NCBI RefSeq assembly: GCF_022682495.2
Contig: NC_071392.1
Coordinates: 134,725,318 to 134,789,317 of the forward strand
Direction: 5' to 3'
Length of the DNA: 64,000 nucleotides
DNA from: Desmodus rotundus
Lineage: Eukaryota > Chordata > Mammalia > Chiroptera > Phyllostomidae
Each line of letters opens with the position of its first letter. The stretch's first letter is position 1. Below, in pieces: positions 34,577 to 46,384 of the stretch. Under the pieces are notes generated by a model. That model was given only the letters and a program-made list of their open reading frames with translations, did not search any database and was not told where the DNA came from. Position numbers and translations under genes: made by a program.

Positions 34577-36834
34577 ACTTAAAGCAAAAATTGTAACATT
34601 GAGAGCTTATAGCACATGTAGATATAATACATATGACAACCAGATGGAACTATTTGGTGGCAAGGCTCTTGCAGTTCATTAAAAGTGGACCAACATTAAT
34701 TCTAATTGACAGTGAGAAGTTAGGGATTTGCATTTCAATCTTTATAGAAACTGCTAAATAATGATGCCAAAAGGTATAGCTATAAAGCAAATAGATACAT
34801 TAAAAGTGGTATTCCAATAGTAAAGAATCTCAAAGGACATTTTGTTCAACCATCAGTCACATGTCAACAATTCCTCTTATGTTCTTCTTAAGTGGCATAC
34901 AGCTTTTGCTTAAACTACCTGTAAATGCTCTCTGCCCCTGAGATAATTAGATATAAAACAAAGATAGTGTTTGCTTAATAATACAAATGTTTTAATGGAA
35001 AATTGACACATTGAGAGAACTAATTCATCGATGGTCAAACAAGTTTGTATTTCCTTCCTGGACACTTGGCAAATCTGATAAAGACATAGAATATCTGCTG
35101 GGGTAATTTACTGTCTTCATGTTTGTTTTGGGTTGAGGCCCCAGATGACCCATAAAAATTTGTGGCTCTCCTGGGAGAATGGGATAATAAAGTACTGACC
35201 TTCTTGAAGGCTTTTTCTTATTTTTCAAACATGCTTTAGTTATTTGTCATCATCTGATGCATGGAATATTTTTTAAAGATGTACTCTAATTCTCATCAGT
35301 TGGAAAAATTTTTCTCTTTTGGTAAGACTATACTAGAGCAATTACAGTTTATAATTTTAGTTTATGTTTTTTACTTAGTTAAATGATATTTTAAATATTG
35401 TATCAATTTAAAAGTAGATTACTCTTTAATAACTTTCTTGCTAGAGTCTCATAAAATATGTCATTAATCTATGTTGTGAAAGATGGTTCTATAATAGGAC
35501 TTGTTAAATGTTTTCAGGTTTCTTTTATTAGTTAGAATAAGCTCCATTTCTGCAATAGAATTATGTTTCTGTAAATTTCTCAAAAATAAAATAAAAACAA
35601 AATAAAAGATTTATAAAAGGGAATCATAATTTTTAAAAAAACCTTTTTTCTCTGTTCAGATCAGATGATGCTTAAAAGAAAACCCTGATAGAGTTATTTG
35701 ATTGGACATATTTCCCTTTAGTTCCTAAAGGTCAAGGTTCAATTTCCTCTCCATGAAAATGAGTTTTTAATGAAAGTTAGTACAATGAAATGCCCAATTA
35801 TTGTTTTCAAGACAGTCAGTTATCAACATTCCTCCTGAAACCACACCTCTGGGCAAGTAAAAGATGCACTTTTAGCTTTCATTGAAGTGCCTTTGGGGAA
35901 ACTCCAGACCCTTTTAGTGACTATTTTAATGAACCTTTTAGTCACATTGCAAAAAACACAACTCATGTCTACTGCCCAGCTAGAGCTTATTTTATGGTTC
36001 TCAGAATTCATTTAAAACTTTTATTAATAAAATTATGTGCTTTATAAATAAAACTTCCAACTTCTTACCTCATTAAAATATAGTTTTCCCAAAATATTAT
36101 GTTATATACTTTTCTTCACTGTTTCTGGATAAACATTTCACAGGAATGAGATGATTTCTTCAGTTAAATGAGTGTAGAAATCAAGAGCAAGCATTTAATA
36201 CAAGTACATTCTTGAATGACACTGGCATTAGAATTTAAGTGGGTTTGGCTTTTCTTATAATTCAGTCATTTAGTAGCTGCAAGTCTGAGCTTCAGGTAAA
36301 GCTGAAATGGACAATTGAGAGAAATATCTCTTTATAAGCATTTTTCTTGCAAACCTTGGCCTGTAACATCACTGAATTCTCCACCATAACATACATGAAT
36401 GCAGACAGGCTCAACAGAAGAAATCCAATGCTTATAATAAAAAGAAAACCTGAATCTTTCTGGAAAACACTGTGCATTATATTTTTATGCTGATATCATA
36501 TGGTACTGAGACTACAGATTTGAAGAAGTTTGACTCTACTGCTCTAAAACCAAACCAGACATGCTGCGTGGTTGGTGTCAACTGTTGTGTATGTGGCTAT
36601 AGTTTTCCTTTCTTTAAAATAAATTTCAAAACTCTAATAGCATAAACAATAAAATATTTAAAAATAACTCAAAAGTTTTCCAAAACTTCTAACAACATTG
36701 CCTATTAACATTAATTAAACTACCTCAGACATTGCCATTTATATCTGAGCCTTAATAATGTAACAGGAGTATTATGAAATATACTATGTACTCTATAGGG
36801 ATTATCCAATTTTCTACTTGTTTATAACGGAGAT
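34577..36834. other. Low-copy AT-rich DNA, no gene seen
   Basis: About 2.3 kb, AT-rich, with no recognisable gene or clear repeat. Confidence 0.45.
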
Positions 36835-38105
36835 ATAATAATATCCCTATTGTAAACTGAGCCATAGGGACTGCCTTTTCATTTTTTCAAAATTTTTTGT
36901 TATTGAAGTACAGTTGTTTCCATTTTCTCCCCACAACACCACACCCCAGCCATTCCCACTGCCCACCCTTGACCCTATGCCACTTGGAGTTGTCCATCTG
37001 TCTTTTATACACATTCCTGACAACACTTCCCCCTTCCCCCCACCCCTTATCCTCTCTTAGCTCCCCTCTGGTTATTGTCAGTTTGTTCCTAATTTCAATA
37101 TCTCTGGTTATATTTTGATTGCTTGTTTGTTTTGTTGATTAAGTTCCACTTATAGATGAGATAGTATGGTATTTGTCTTTTACCACCTGGCTTATTCACT
37201 TATCATAATGTTCTCTAGATCCATCCATGCTGTTGCAAAGGACAGGAGCTCCTTCTTTCTTTCTGCATAGTATTCCACCATGTAAATAAATGTACCACAG
37301 TTTTCTGATCCACTCATTTACTGATGGGCACTTAGGTTGTTTCCAGCACTTGGCTATTGTAAATTGTGCTGCTGTGAACATTGGAATGCATAGGTTCTTT
37401 GGAATGGTGTTTCAGGGTTCTTAGGCTATAATCCCAGAAGTGGAATTGCAGGGCCAAAAGGCAGCTCCATTTTTAGTTTTCTGAGGAAATTCCATACCGT
37501 TTTCTACAGTGGCTGCATCAGTCTGCACTCAGTGTACTAGGGTTCCCTTTCCTCCACAACCTTGCCAGCACTTGTTTGTTGATTTATGATGACCATTCTG
37601 CCATGTGTGAGGTGTTATCTCATTGTGGTTTTAATTTGCATCCCTCTATTGGCTAGTGATGCTAACCATCCTTTCAAATGTCTCTGGGACCTTTTTATGT
37701 TCTCCTTGGAGAAGTGTATATTCAAGTCCTTCGCTCATTTTTTAATTGGGCCATTTATCTTCCAGTAGTGGAGTTGTGTGATTCTTTATATATTTTGGAG
37801 ATCAGAACCTTGTCTGAGGAATCACTGGCAAATATGTTTCCCCATATGGTTGATTCTCTTTTCATTTTAATGCTGCTTCCTTTATGCATGAAGAAGCTTT
37901 TTATTTTGATGAGATCCCATTTGTTTATTCTTTCCTTTATGTCCCTTGCTCTAGGTGACATAACAGTGAAAATATTGCTGCATGGAATATCTGATATTTT
38001 CCTGCCTATGTTCTCTTCTAGAAATTTTATGGCGTCACAAATTATATTGAAGTCTTTTATCCACCTTGAATTCATTTTGTGTATGGTGTAAGTTGGTGAT
38101 CTAGT

Positions 38106-38111
38106 TTTTTT

Positions 38112-38146
<35 letters not shown>

Positions 38147-38150
38147 TTTG
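38106..38150. repeat. (TTTA)n microsatellite
   Basis: About ten TTTA units after a T-run, inside L1 ORF2. Confidence 0.95.
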
Positions 38151-40441
38151 CATTTAGCTGTACAGAAATCCCAATACCATTTGTTGAAGAGGCTATTTTT
38201 ACTCCATTTTATGCTTCTGTCCCCTTTGACGAATATTAATTGACCACAGAGACTTGGGCTTATTTCTGGGCTCTCTATTCTGTTTCATTGATCTATGTGT
38301 CTGTCCTTAAGCCAGTACCAGACTGTTTGGATTACCGCACCCTTGTAATATAGTTTGATGTCAGGTATGGAGATCCCACCTACTTTGTACCTCTTTCTCA
38401 AAATTGCTGCAGGTATTCAGGGTCATTTATGGTTCCATAAACATTTTGAAGTGTTTGTTCTATATCTGTGAAATATGCCATTGATACTTTAATAGGTATT
38501 GCATTGAATCTATAAATTGCTTTGAGTAGTAATGACATTTGGATGATGTTAATTCTTCCAATCCATGAACATGATACATGCTTCCATTTGTTTGTCTATT
38601 CCTTAATTTCTTTCTTTAGTGTTGTGTAGTTTTCTGAGTACAACTCTTTTACCTCCTTGGTTAAGTTTATTTGTAGGTACTTTATTTTTCTTGTTGCTAC
38701 ATCAAATGGGAGTGTTTCTTGATTTCTGTTTCTGATTTTTCATTGTTGCTGTACAAAAATGCCTTTGATTTCTGAATATTGATTTTTTATCCCACTTCTT
38801 TTCCAAATTCACTTATTATGCTGAGAGGTTTGTTAGTGGAGTCTGTAGAGTTTTCTATGTACATTGTCATGTCATCTTCAAACAATGACAGTGTTGCTTC
38901 CTCTTTTCCAATTTGATGCCTTTCATTTCCTTTTCTTGTCTGATTGTTGTGGCTAGGACTTCCAATACTATGTTGAGTAGAAGTGGTGGAACTGTACAAG
39001 CTTGTCTTTTTCCTGATCTTACTGGGAAAGTTTTAGTTTTTGCGCATTGAGTATATGATGTTGGCTGAAGATCTCTAGTATGTGGCCCTTATTATGTTGA
39101 GGAATGCTCCCTCTATTTCCATGTTGCTGAGTGTTTTTATCATAAATGGGTGCTGTATATTATCAAATGATTTTTCCACATCTATTGATATGATCATGTG
39201 ATTTTTCTCTTTAGTTTTGTTTATGTGATGTATTATGTTATTCATTTGTAAATTTTGTGCCATTTTTGCATCCCAGGGATGAATACCACTTGATCATGTT
39301 TTATGATCATTTTTTAATATATTGCTGGATGCAGTGTGCCAATATTTTGTTGAGGAATTGGTTGTCTATGTTCATCAGTGATACTGACCTGTTTTTCCTT
39401 TCTTTGCTGTGTCTTTATCTGGTTTTGGAATTAAGGTGACCCTGACTTCATAAAAATAGTATGGGAGTCTTCAATCTCTTTGGATTTTTTGGAATAGTCT
39501 GTGAAAGATAGGGGTTGACTCATCTTTAAATGTTTTGTAGAATTCTTCTGTGGAAACGTCAAGTCCAGGGCTTTCGTGTGCCTGGAGATTTTTTTATTAT
39601 TTCTTTGATTTCATCAACTGTTATTGGTCTGTTCAGTATTTCTTCTTCTTTTTCACTGAGTTTTGAAAGACTACATTTTTCTAGATAGTTGTCCATTTTA
39701 CCTAGGTTTTCAATTTTCTTGGCATATAGTTCTTCATAGTAATTTCTTACAGTACTTTGTATATCTTTATTATCAGTTGTAATCTCTCCTCTCTCATTTT
39801 CTGATTTTGTTTATTTGGGTCTTCTCTCTTTTTTTCTTGATGAGTCTGCATAAAGGCTTGTCAATTTTGTTTTCCTTTTCAAAGAACCATCTCCTGGATT
39901 TATTGATCCTTAAGATTGTGCTTTTAGTCTCTATGCCATTTAATCCCACTCTGATCTTGAATATTTCCTTCTGTCTACTTGCTCTCTGCTGTCTTTTTGT
40001 TGTTTCTCCAGTTCTTATAACTGTAGGGTTAGGTTGTTTATTTGAAATATTTCTTTTTTAAATAGGCCTGTTTCACTATGAACTTCCCTTTCAGTACTGC
40101 ATTTGGTGTTTTTCCTGAGTGTCAGATTGTTGTGGTTCATTTTCATCTGTTTCCAGAAACTTTCTGATTTCTTTCTTATTTTCATTCTTCAGTCATTTAT
40201 TGTTTAATAGCATGATGTTCAATCTCCATGACTTTGAGTGTTTTTGAGTTTTTTCCTTGAAGTTGGTTTCTAGTTTCTGTCCCTTGTGGTCAGAGAAAAT
40301 GCTGGATATGATTTCAATTTTCTTGAATTTGTTGAGGCTTGTTTTGTGTTCTATCACGTGATCCATCTTTGAAAATTTTCCATGTACTTTGGGAAAGAAT
40401 GTGTAATTTTCTTCTTTGGGATTAAACGCCATATATATATC

Positions 40442-40465
40442 AGTTAAGTCCATTTGATTAAACTG

Positions 40466-40507
<42 letters not shown>

Positions 40508-40538
40508 CAGTATATATATATAAGTTAAGTCCATTTGA
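40442..40538. repeat. (TA)n microsatellite with duplicated 16-bp flank
   Basis: The AGTTAAGTCCATTTGA unit stands at 40442-40457 and again at 40523-40538, with a TA-rich tract (40465-40522) between them. This adds about 80 bp inside the L1 endonuclease region. Confidence 0.85.
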
Positions 40539-41096
40539 CCTAGGGCATTGTTCAATGCCTCAATATCTTTGCTGGTATTTTGTTTGGAAGATATATCCAT
40601 TTTTGACAATGTGGTGTTAGCATCCCTTACTATAATAGTGTTGCTGTCTATATCTTTCTGAAGTCCTGCAAGATTTTCATTATATATTTGGTAGCTCCTG
40701 TGTTGAGTACATATGTGTTTACAATGTTTATTTCTTCTGGTGGACTCTTCCCTTGAGTATTATGAATTATCCTTCTGGGTCTCTTTACATGGCCCTTGTT
40801 TTGAAGTCTATTTCATCTGATATATGTATTGCTACCCCGACTTTTTTTTCCTGTCCATTTGCTTGGAATATTTGTTTCCAGCCCTTCACCTTAGGTCTGT
40901 GTATGTGTTCTGTTCTGGGGTTGGTCTCTTGTAGGCAGCTTATGTGTGTGTCATGTTTTCTTATCCTTCTGCTACTCTATGTCTCTTGATTGGAACATTT
41001 AATCCATTTACATTTATGGATATTATTGATAGGTACTTATTCGTTGCCACTTTTGTACCTGTGTTGCTCTCTCTGTCACTGTTTTTCCTCCTTTTC

Positions 41097-41988
41097 TTAT
41101 AGCAGTCTCTTTAGCATATCTTCCAGGGCTAGTTTGATGGAGGTGTATCATTTAAGCCTTCTTTGGTCTGAGAAACTCTTTATTTTGCCTTCCATTTTAA
41201 TTGAGCACTTAGCTGTATAGAGTACTCTTGGTTGCTGTCCTTTCTTTTTCATTATTTGGAATATTTCTTGCCATTCCCTTCTGGCTTGGAGCATTTCCAT
41301 TGAGAAGTCAGCTGCTTTCCTTATCAGAGCTCCATTGTATGTTTCTTCCTGTTTTTCTCCTTCTGCCTTTACAATTCTCCATTTTTCTTGGAATTTTGCC
41401 ATTTTAATTATGTTGTGTGTTGTAGTTGGCCTCTTTGGGTTCCTCTTGATCGGAACCCTCTTTGCTTCTGGGATTTGTGTGACATTTTCTCTCATCGAAT
41501 TAAGGAAGTTTTACATCATTAGTTTTTGAGACAGGTTTTCTATTCCTCTCATATGGATATTATTATGTCTCATGTTGTCCTGCAGTTCCCTTAACCCCTC
41601 TTCATTCTTTCTGAGCCTCTTTTCCTGTTCTTGCTCTTTCTGGGAGTTTTTTTTTTTCTACCTTTCCTTCAGCTGATTCAATTCTTTGCTTCATCTAGCC
41701 TGATTTTGTTTCCTTATGCAGTGTTCTTCAGTTCAGAAACTGTGTTCTTCATTTCCTCTTGGCTCTTGTTGATAGCTTCTATATCCTTTTTCATGCTGAT
41801 ATAGGTTTCAGTAAGTTCCTTGTAGTTTCCTTGTAGCTTTTGGTAATTCTCACAGAGCTCATTGAACTTGCTTATAACCATTGCTTTGGACTCAGTATTT
41901 GATAGTTGACTTGCCTCTATTTCATTTAGCATTATTTCTGAGGATTCCTTCTTTCCTTTCATTTGGGTATGTTTCTTTGTCTTCCCAT
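41097..41988 (-). pseudogene. Old L1 ORF1, degenerate
   Basis: The ATG equivalent is at 41986-41988 and the stop at 41097-41099. Open pieces are 41714-41962 (N-terminal and coiled-coil part) and 41148-41495 (end of the RRM-like domain and C-terminal domain, KRNPKRPTTTHNIIKMAKF). The segment between them, around the RRM start, is damaged. Confidence 0.8.
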
Positions 41989-42657
41989 TTTTTTGTGAGT
42001 ATCCTCTTGTTAGCCTCTGTTTCTTGTTAGCTTTTTCTTCTTAAATTGCTCCTGAGCTTGTGGTGTGAACTTCTATGGTAAAAGACCTGTGGGATTCAGT
42101 GGTGCAGTCTCCTTCATCTCTTTGGCTTGCTACCCTTGGGATGCTGTTTATGTTGGCTCTCTGGATGTAATTGGGTTTTTTATTGTTTTGGGGTCATTCT
42201 TTGGTGGGTCCTTCCCTCCAGGTTTTTGGTTGATGGTCATTCCATCCACCACATCCTGTATTCTCTTTTGCAGGTGCTGCCAGAAGATACAATGCCCAGA
42301 GAAGAAACTCACATCTGCAAAAATATCTTACCCTGCAATCTTAGTATCAACAGAAAATGAACCAGTATTAATAAAAGTGTAAAAAGATTAAGATTAGTAT
42401 AATGAGGTGGAGAAATTAACTGTAGTATAAATTCTAGTGACTTAATATGCACAAACTTACTGGATAAGAAATGAATGTTAAAAAGCTATGCAGGAAAGAA
42501 AAGTAGTGCTAATCATGAAGAAGAGCACATTGGGTTTTGTCTCAGTAGCTTCTCATATTTATCACTGTTTTTTTTCTTTCTGGATCTGCCTCTGGTGTTG
42601 TCAGATGTTGACCCCATATGACTTTTGGCAACCTGCTCTAAGACTGCCAAAGATCTG

Positions 42658-43240
42658 CTGTCTATTTTTTTCTCCTTCAGTTGTTATTCCAGTCACTTTG
42701 CACTTAGTAATCAGGTTTAAGCCCCATAGGGTGGGGCAGAATTCCTCCTTAGTTTGGAGCTCTTGTTTTCCCTCAGGCTGCTGCTGCTCAGAGCAGACTG
42801 ATCTTCCTGAGAAGGATGGCTGCTGCAGTATGGGTTGCACAACTCAGAGGCCACTTGCCCAGGTCTCTCTCTCAAGCCTCCATCCCCAGTCTCTCCTCAT
42901 GCATCTCTAGTCCACTCTACCCTACCTTTTCCAGGGATCTACTGTCTGTGGCTATCTCCTTCAATTGTTAATCTGGTCACTTTTCATTCAGCAGTCATGC
43001 TTAAGCACCAAAGAGCTTGAGCAGAGTCTCTCTTGTGGGTAGGCCTATTGTTTCCCTCAGGCTGCAACCGCTCAGAGGGGAGTGGTGTGCCTGAGCATGA
43101 TGGCTGCTGTCGTCTGAGGGATGATCCCACTCTTGGATCCCTTCAGCTACTCTTTTGCTCTCTCCATGAAGCTTCTGTCCCCAGTTTCTCCTCAGGCATC
43201 TCTTGCTCAGTCTTACCCTGCCTTTTGCTGGAACCCTGGG
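42658..43240 (-). repeat. Tandem 5'-UTR units (monomer-like) of old-type L1
   Basis: Two diverged copies of a unit of about 284 bp: 42658-42941 and 42942 to about 43240. Shared anchors on the plus strand are CTGTCT...CTCCTTCA.TTGTTA, TTCCCTCAGGCTGC and GATGGCTGCTG, each spaced about 280 bp. Repeated promoter units of this kind are known in mouse L1. The plus-strand L1 at 61447 shows the same. Confidence 0.65.
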
Positions 43241-43693
43241 TAAGTGAAATAAAATGAAATGTGTATGTTATCCCTTTAAACAGCTCTTTACTTCTCCAGC
43301 TAGTTGTCTCTTGTGGACCGCAACCCTGCTGCTTTTCACCACTGGTTGCTATCTGTGTACACTTTGGATTCTGGCATTCCTGGCTGGGGAAACCCAGCTT
43401 AGGGTTTAGACCCCATTCATCTCAGGGTAATCTTAACTGCCACTTAATTATGTCTCTGGCATTTTCACCTGTGGGTGCTCAGCTAGCACTCTCAAGTCTC
43501 CACCTTACTCCTTATCAGAGAGGTTGTGCAGAAGCTGATTCTTCTGTCTGTCCAAGGTTATAAGGCTTTCTCTATGTATTGTTCAGTTATTTGTTCTGAG
43601 TAATTTCTCCACAATTTTGTTGTAACTTCCAATTGGTCCTGGGAGGAGGTTAGTGTTGTTTCCATTCACTCCTCCACCATCTTGCTGACCTTG

Positions 43694-43828
43694 AGGATCC
43701 AAACGTTTTTCATAGACATTATACATCAGGTAAGTATTGCCAAGCCACAAAACTGGAGAAGTTTTAGTAAATCCTACTCTGGCATCCAACACCTCACTAC
43801 TTTCTTTCCTTTCAAAAAGTAGATCAGG
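43694..43828 (-). other. Non-L1 sequence at the L1 5' end (possible 5' transduction)
   Basis: 135 bp between the old L1 body start and its right-hand target-site duplication, matching neither. In the L1 direction it is open in one frame, containing SSEVLDARVGFTKTSPVLWL, and ends CCTCAAG directly before the L1 GTCAGCAAGATGG. It looks like upstream sequence carried along by a transcript starting 5' of the parent L1. Confidence 0.45.
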
Positions 43829-44570
43829 AACTGCCTTTTGACCCAGCAATTCTACTGCAGGGATTATACCCTAAGAATCCTGAAACAACAATTGTAAAGA
43901 ATGTATACACCCCAATGTTCATAGCAGCACAATTTACAATACCAAGTGTTGGAAGCAACCTAAGTGCCCATCGGTAAATGAGTGGATTAAAAAACTATGC
44001 TACATTTACTGATGGAATACTATGCAGCAGAAAGGAAGAAGGAGCTCCTACCATTTGCGAAAGCTTGGATGGATCTGGAGTACATTATGCTAAGTGATAT
44101 AAGCCAGGCAGTGAAAGACAAATACCATATGATCTCACCTGTAAGTGGAACTTAATCAACAAAGCGAACAAGCAAGCAAAATATAACTAGGACATTGAAA
44201 TTAAAAACTAAGTGATGATAACCAGATGGGAGGTGGGAGGGGATAATGGGAGGAAAAGTGGGAAGGGTTGTCAAGGAACATGTGTAAAGGACACATGGAC
44301 AAGGCAAGGTGGGTAGGATTGAGGGTGGGAAGTGGGAAAGGCTGGGGTGGGGGCAGTGGAGGGGGAAATGGAGACAACTGTACTTGAACAACAATAAAAA
44401 AAGCACAAATAAAAAAATGAGAACTTGCCCCCAAATAAAAAGTAAAAATAAACTGAGGCATAGGTTAACCAAGGAACTTGTCCAAGATCACAGAATTTGC
44501 AACAGCATTGGGATTTAAACCTAGGAAGCCTGATTCCAGAGTCCACCTTCTTAGCCATTATGTAATTAGC

Positions 44571-44849
44571 TGAAATTAAGAAGTTTTCCATAAGTTTATC
44601 CCTAAATATTACAATATGCACTTGCAATAAGTAATTGGTTATAATACAACTATTAGTGTACATAAATGGGATAGAATAAAAGGGAGCTGCTGTATGTCAT
44701 CAACTTCTCTACATCCACTGTACACCTTGTTAAATGATAATTTGAACTGCAATAATATTTCCTTATAGAGTCCCTGGGATTCATGGTTCCTTCTGCTCCC
44801 CAACACCAGAGACTTTCCTTTGGGGGGCATATATAAATTCTAACAATAT
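44571..44849. other. Low-copy DNA
   Basis: Nothing recognised. Confidence 0.4.
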
Positions 44850-45130
44850 TTACTGAGTACTTCTAATGATTCAGGCATTGTGCCATGAACTGTAAGAAAT
44901 TAAATGATGAATGAGGATAATCCCTGTCCTTCAGGCACTTAGCCTCTAACAGGGATAGATTAAAAAGTTAACTAATCACTACATCCAATAAAAGTGAGAG
45001 GGTAGTAAAAAGAATGGGACTGGAGTTTTCTGTGGCAATCTGGGGAGGCTTACATGAAGAGGTAAGATTTGCACAAGGCTTTGAACATCAGAGCTAGTGG
45101 GATTTTGAAAGGCACACAAAGGCCAGCCTG
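44850..45130 (-). repeat. L2 LINE 3'-end relic
   Basis: The plus strand reads as the reverse complement of L2: an atttactgagtacttctaat segment, aggcattgtgcc, atccctgtccttcaggcac, then a gaagaggtaagatttgcaca segment. It is old. Confidence 0.5.
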
Positions 45131-45199
45131 TGTTAGTGAAATAAAAAAATAATCATTATAAATATAAAAAATCAGTATAAATAGAAATAAAAAAGAAAT

Positions 45200-45600
45200 T
45201 CAAGCTTATTTACAGCTCTGTCAATTACTATCTGAGTATCCTTAATTGAATCATTCAATTTCTTTTGGCTTTTTTTTTAATCCTCAGCTAATAACATGCT
45301 TATTAATTTTAGAGATGAGAAGGGAGGGAGAAAAAGAGGGATAGAAACATTGATGTGAGAGAAAGACATTGGATACCTCTCATAGGTGCTCCTACCAAGG
45401 ACTGAACCCTCAACCTAGTCATGTCCCCTGACTGGGAATTGAAACCACAATCTCCTGGTTTGCAATACAATGCTCAACCAACTGAAGCACACCACCCAGG
45501 GCTCTTTGTGTTTCAGTTTTTCCAGTTTAAAAATGTAAACTACATTTTGGAGTACTAGTAAGAATGAAATGAGATATGTATTTTGAGAATGACTTGTTAG
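45200..45600 (+). repeat. MIR SINE relic split by a VES SINE
   Basis: The left part (about 45200-45272) and the right part (45506-45600: tttcagtttttccagtttaa, then gaatgaaatgagatatgtat) fit the MIR order. The VES-type SINE lies between them. Confidence 0.5.
45280..45505 (-). mobile_element. VES-type SINE (tRNA-derived)
   Basis: On the minus strand: head CCCTGGGTGGTGTGCTTCAG, then the GTTGAGCATTG segment, a GGTTTCAATTCCCAGTCAG B-box-like segment, GGGACATGACTAGGTTG, and a GAAAGAGGGAT-type tail near 45320-45340. It is somewhat more diverged from a tRNA-like head than an active copy. Confidence 0.7.
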
Positions 45601-45779
45601 TAAAGGGACTATGAAACAATGACTTTTTTTATTAACTGTTAAATTGTAGAAACTGTTTAAGGAAAAGACCAGCATACAATAACTGCTTTATATTTCTCTA
45701 ATAATTGCACTATTGGAAATGTATCATTTGCTGGGCACTTTGCACATAGTATTTCATTAAATCTTGACAGTGACCATGC

Positions 45780-45918
45780 AGATTTTAGGCGGGCTACTTA
45801 ATCTTTCTGTTTTATTTTCTCATCTGTAAAGAGTGGTTAATATCCCCAATTTGCATGGCTATAATAAAAGTTAAATAAAACACTATGTGCAAAGTGTAAC
45901 AGGATTTGGTTTGTAGCA
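45780..45918 (+). repeat. MIR SINE relic
   Basis: MIR words in order: gggctacttaatctttctg, then ttctcatctgtaaagagtgg, then ataaaagttaaataaaacac. Confidence 0.55.
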
Positions 45919-45948
45919 GGAATTTGGGAAATATATGCTAATTATTTT

Positions 45949-45955
45949 CTATCTG

Positions 45956-45988
<33 letters not shown>

Positions 45989-46012
45989 ATCTAATCTATC
46001 ATGCCATCTATT
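45949..46012. repeat. (ATCT)n microsatellite
   Basis: About ten ATCT units, partly interrupted. Confidence 0.95.
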
Positions 46013-46149
46013 TATCCTCAATGAACATTTCTTGTAGTCCTTGATTCTTAACCTTAATCTTGTCATTGTTAATAATTAAACAATTCCTATTCTTCTCCTT
46101 TACTGACTGTAGTACAGTGTAGGGAAGACTTTGCTTTGGTCTAAATCCT

Positions 46150-46340
46150 GACACCATCACCCCCTCATGTGGCTTTGATTATGTTATTAATCTCCTATTT
46201 CAGCTTCTTCATCTGTGAGTGGGCATCAAAATAGGACCCATATCATTGTGGCTATGGTGAGAAATAAACAACTTTATAACTGTATAGAACTTATAACAGT
46301 TCTTAGCACATATGGAGCACTTCATAAATGACTATCTATA
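46150..46340 (+). repeat. MIR SINE relic
   Basis: Fits MIR order: aatcctgacaccatcaccc, a tttcagcttcttcatctgtg segment, gctatggtgagaaataaac, then agttcttagcacatatggag. Confidence 0.5.
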
Positions 46341-46384
46341 TTATCTATGTTAGTCATTATCACTTTAGTCTAAGGTCAGATGTG

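Larger units (their letters stand above)
37139..41043 (-). pseudogene. Old L1 ORF2, heavily degenerate
   Basis: The ORF2 start codon equivalent is ACG (rc near 41041) and the stop equivalent is TAA (rc of 37139-37141). Only short open pieces remain, such as 40193-40609 (endonuclease), 38787-38999 and 39075-39263 (reverse transcriptase). A TTTA and a TA microsatellite interrupt it. Confidence 0.8.
36880..43828 (-). mobile_element. Old-type full-length L1 with 5' extension
   Basis: A minus-strand L1 of about 6.9 kb: tail at 36880-36898, 3' UTR, degenerate ORF2 (37139-41043), ORF1 remnant (41097-41988), and an old-type 5' UTR (41989 to about 43693) with tandem units. Its body starts at CAGCAAGATGGTGGAGGAG (rc near 43667-43689). 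A further 135 bp to 43828 are not L1. GGAACTGCCTTTT (43829 on) repeats GGGACTGCCTTTT (36867 region) as its target-site duplication. Microsatellites have expanded inside ORF2 at 38106-38150 and 40465-40522. Confidence 0.8.
36867..44448 (+). mobile_element. L1 3'-end copy (plus strand), itself split by an L1
   Basis: The first bases (36867-36879, gactgcctttt) and the main part (43829-44448) form one 5'-truncated L1. It starts in the ORF2 C-terminal region (ACTGCCTTTTGACCCAGCAA), runs through the ORF2 end near 44155 and the 3' UTR, and ends in an A-rich tail at 44395-44448. It is flanked by the MIR duplication. The interruption is the minus-strand L1 at 36880-43828. Confidence 0.7.
36835..44570 (-). 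repeat. MIR SINE split by nested L1 insertions
   Basis: The left MIR half (36835-36866) reads ataatatccctattgtaaac then TGAGCCATAGG. The right half (44449-44570) reads AACTGAGGCATAGGTTAACC and continues through ttgtccaagatcacag to agtccaccttcttagcc. TAAACTGAG.CATAGG is present on both sides (36851 and 44449 regions), one mismatch apart, as a duplication around everything inserted between. Confidence 0.65.

Noticed and set aside
42481..42910. 140-codon plus-strand frame as a host gene
   Set aside because: It lies antisense within the old-type L1 5' UTR and its tandem units.
45949..46012. CRISPR-like array
   Set aside because: It is a plain ATCT microsatellite in a mammalian genome with no spacers.
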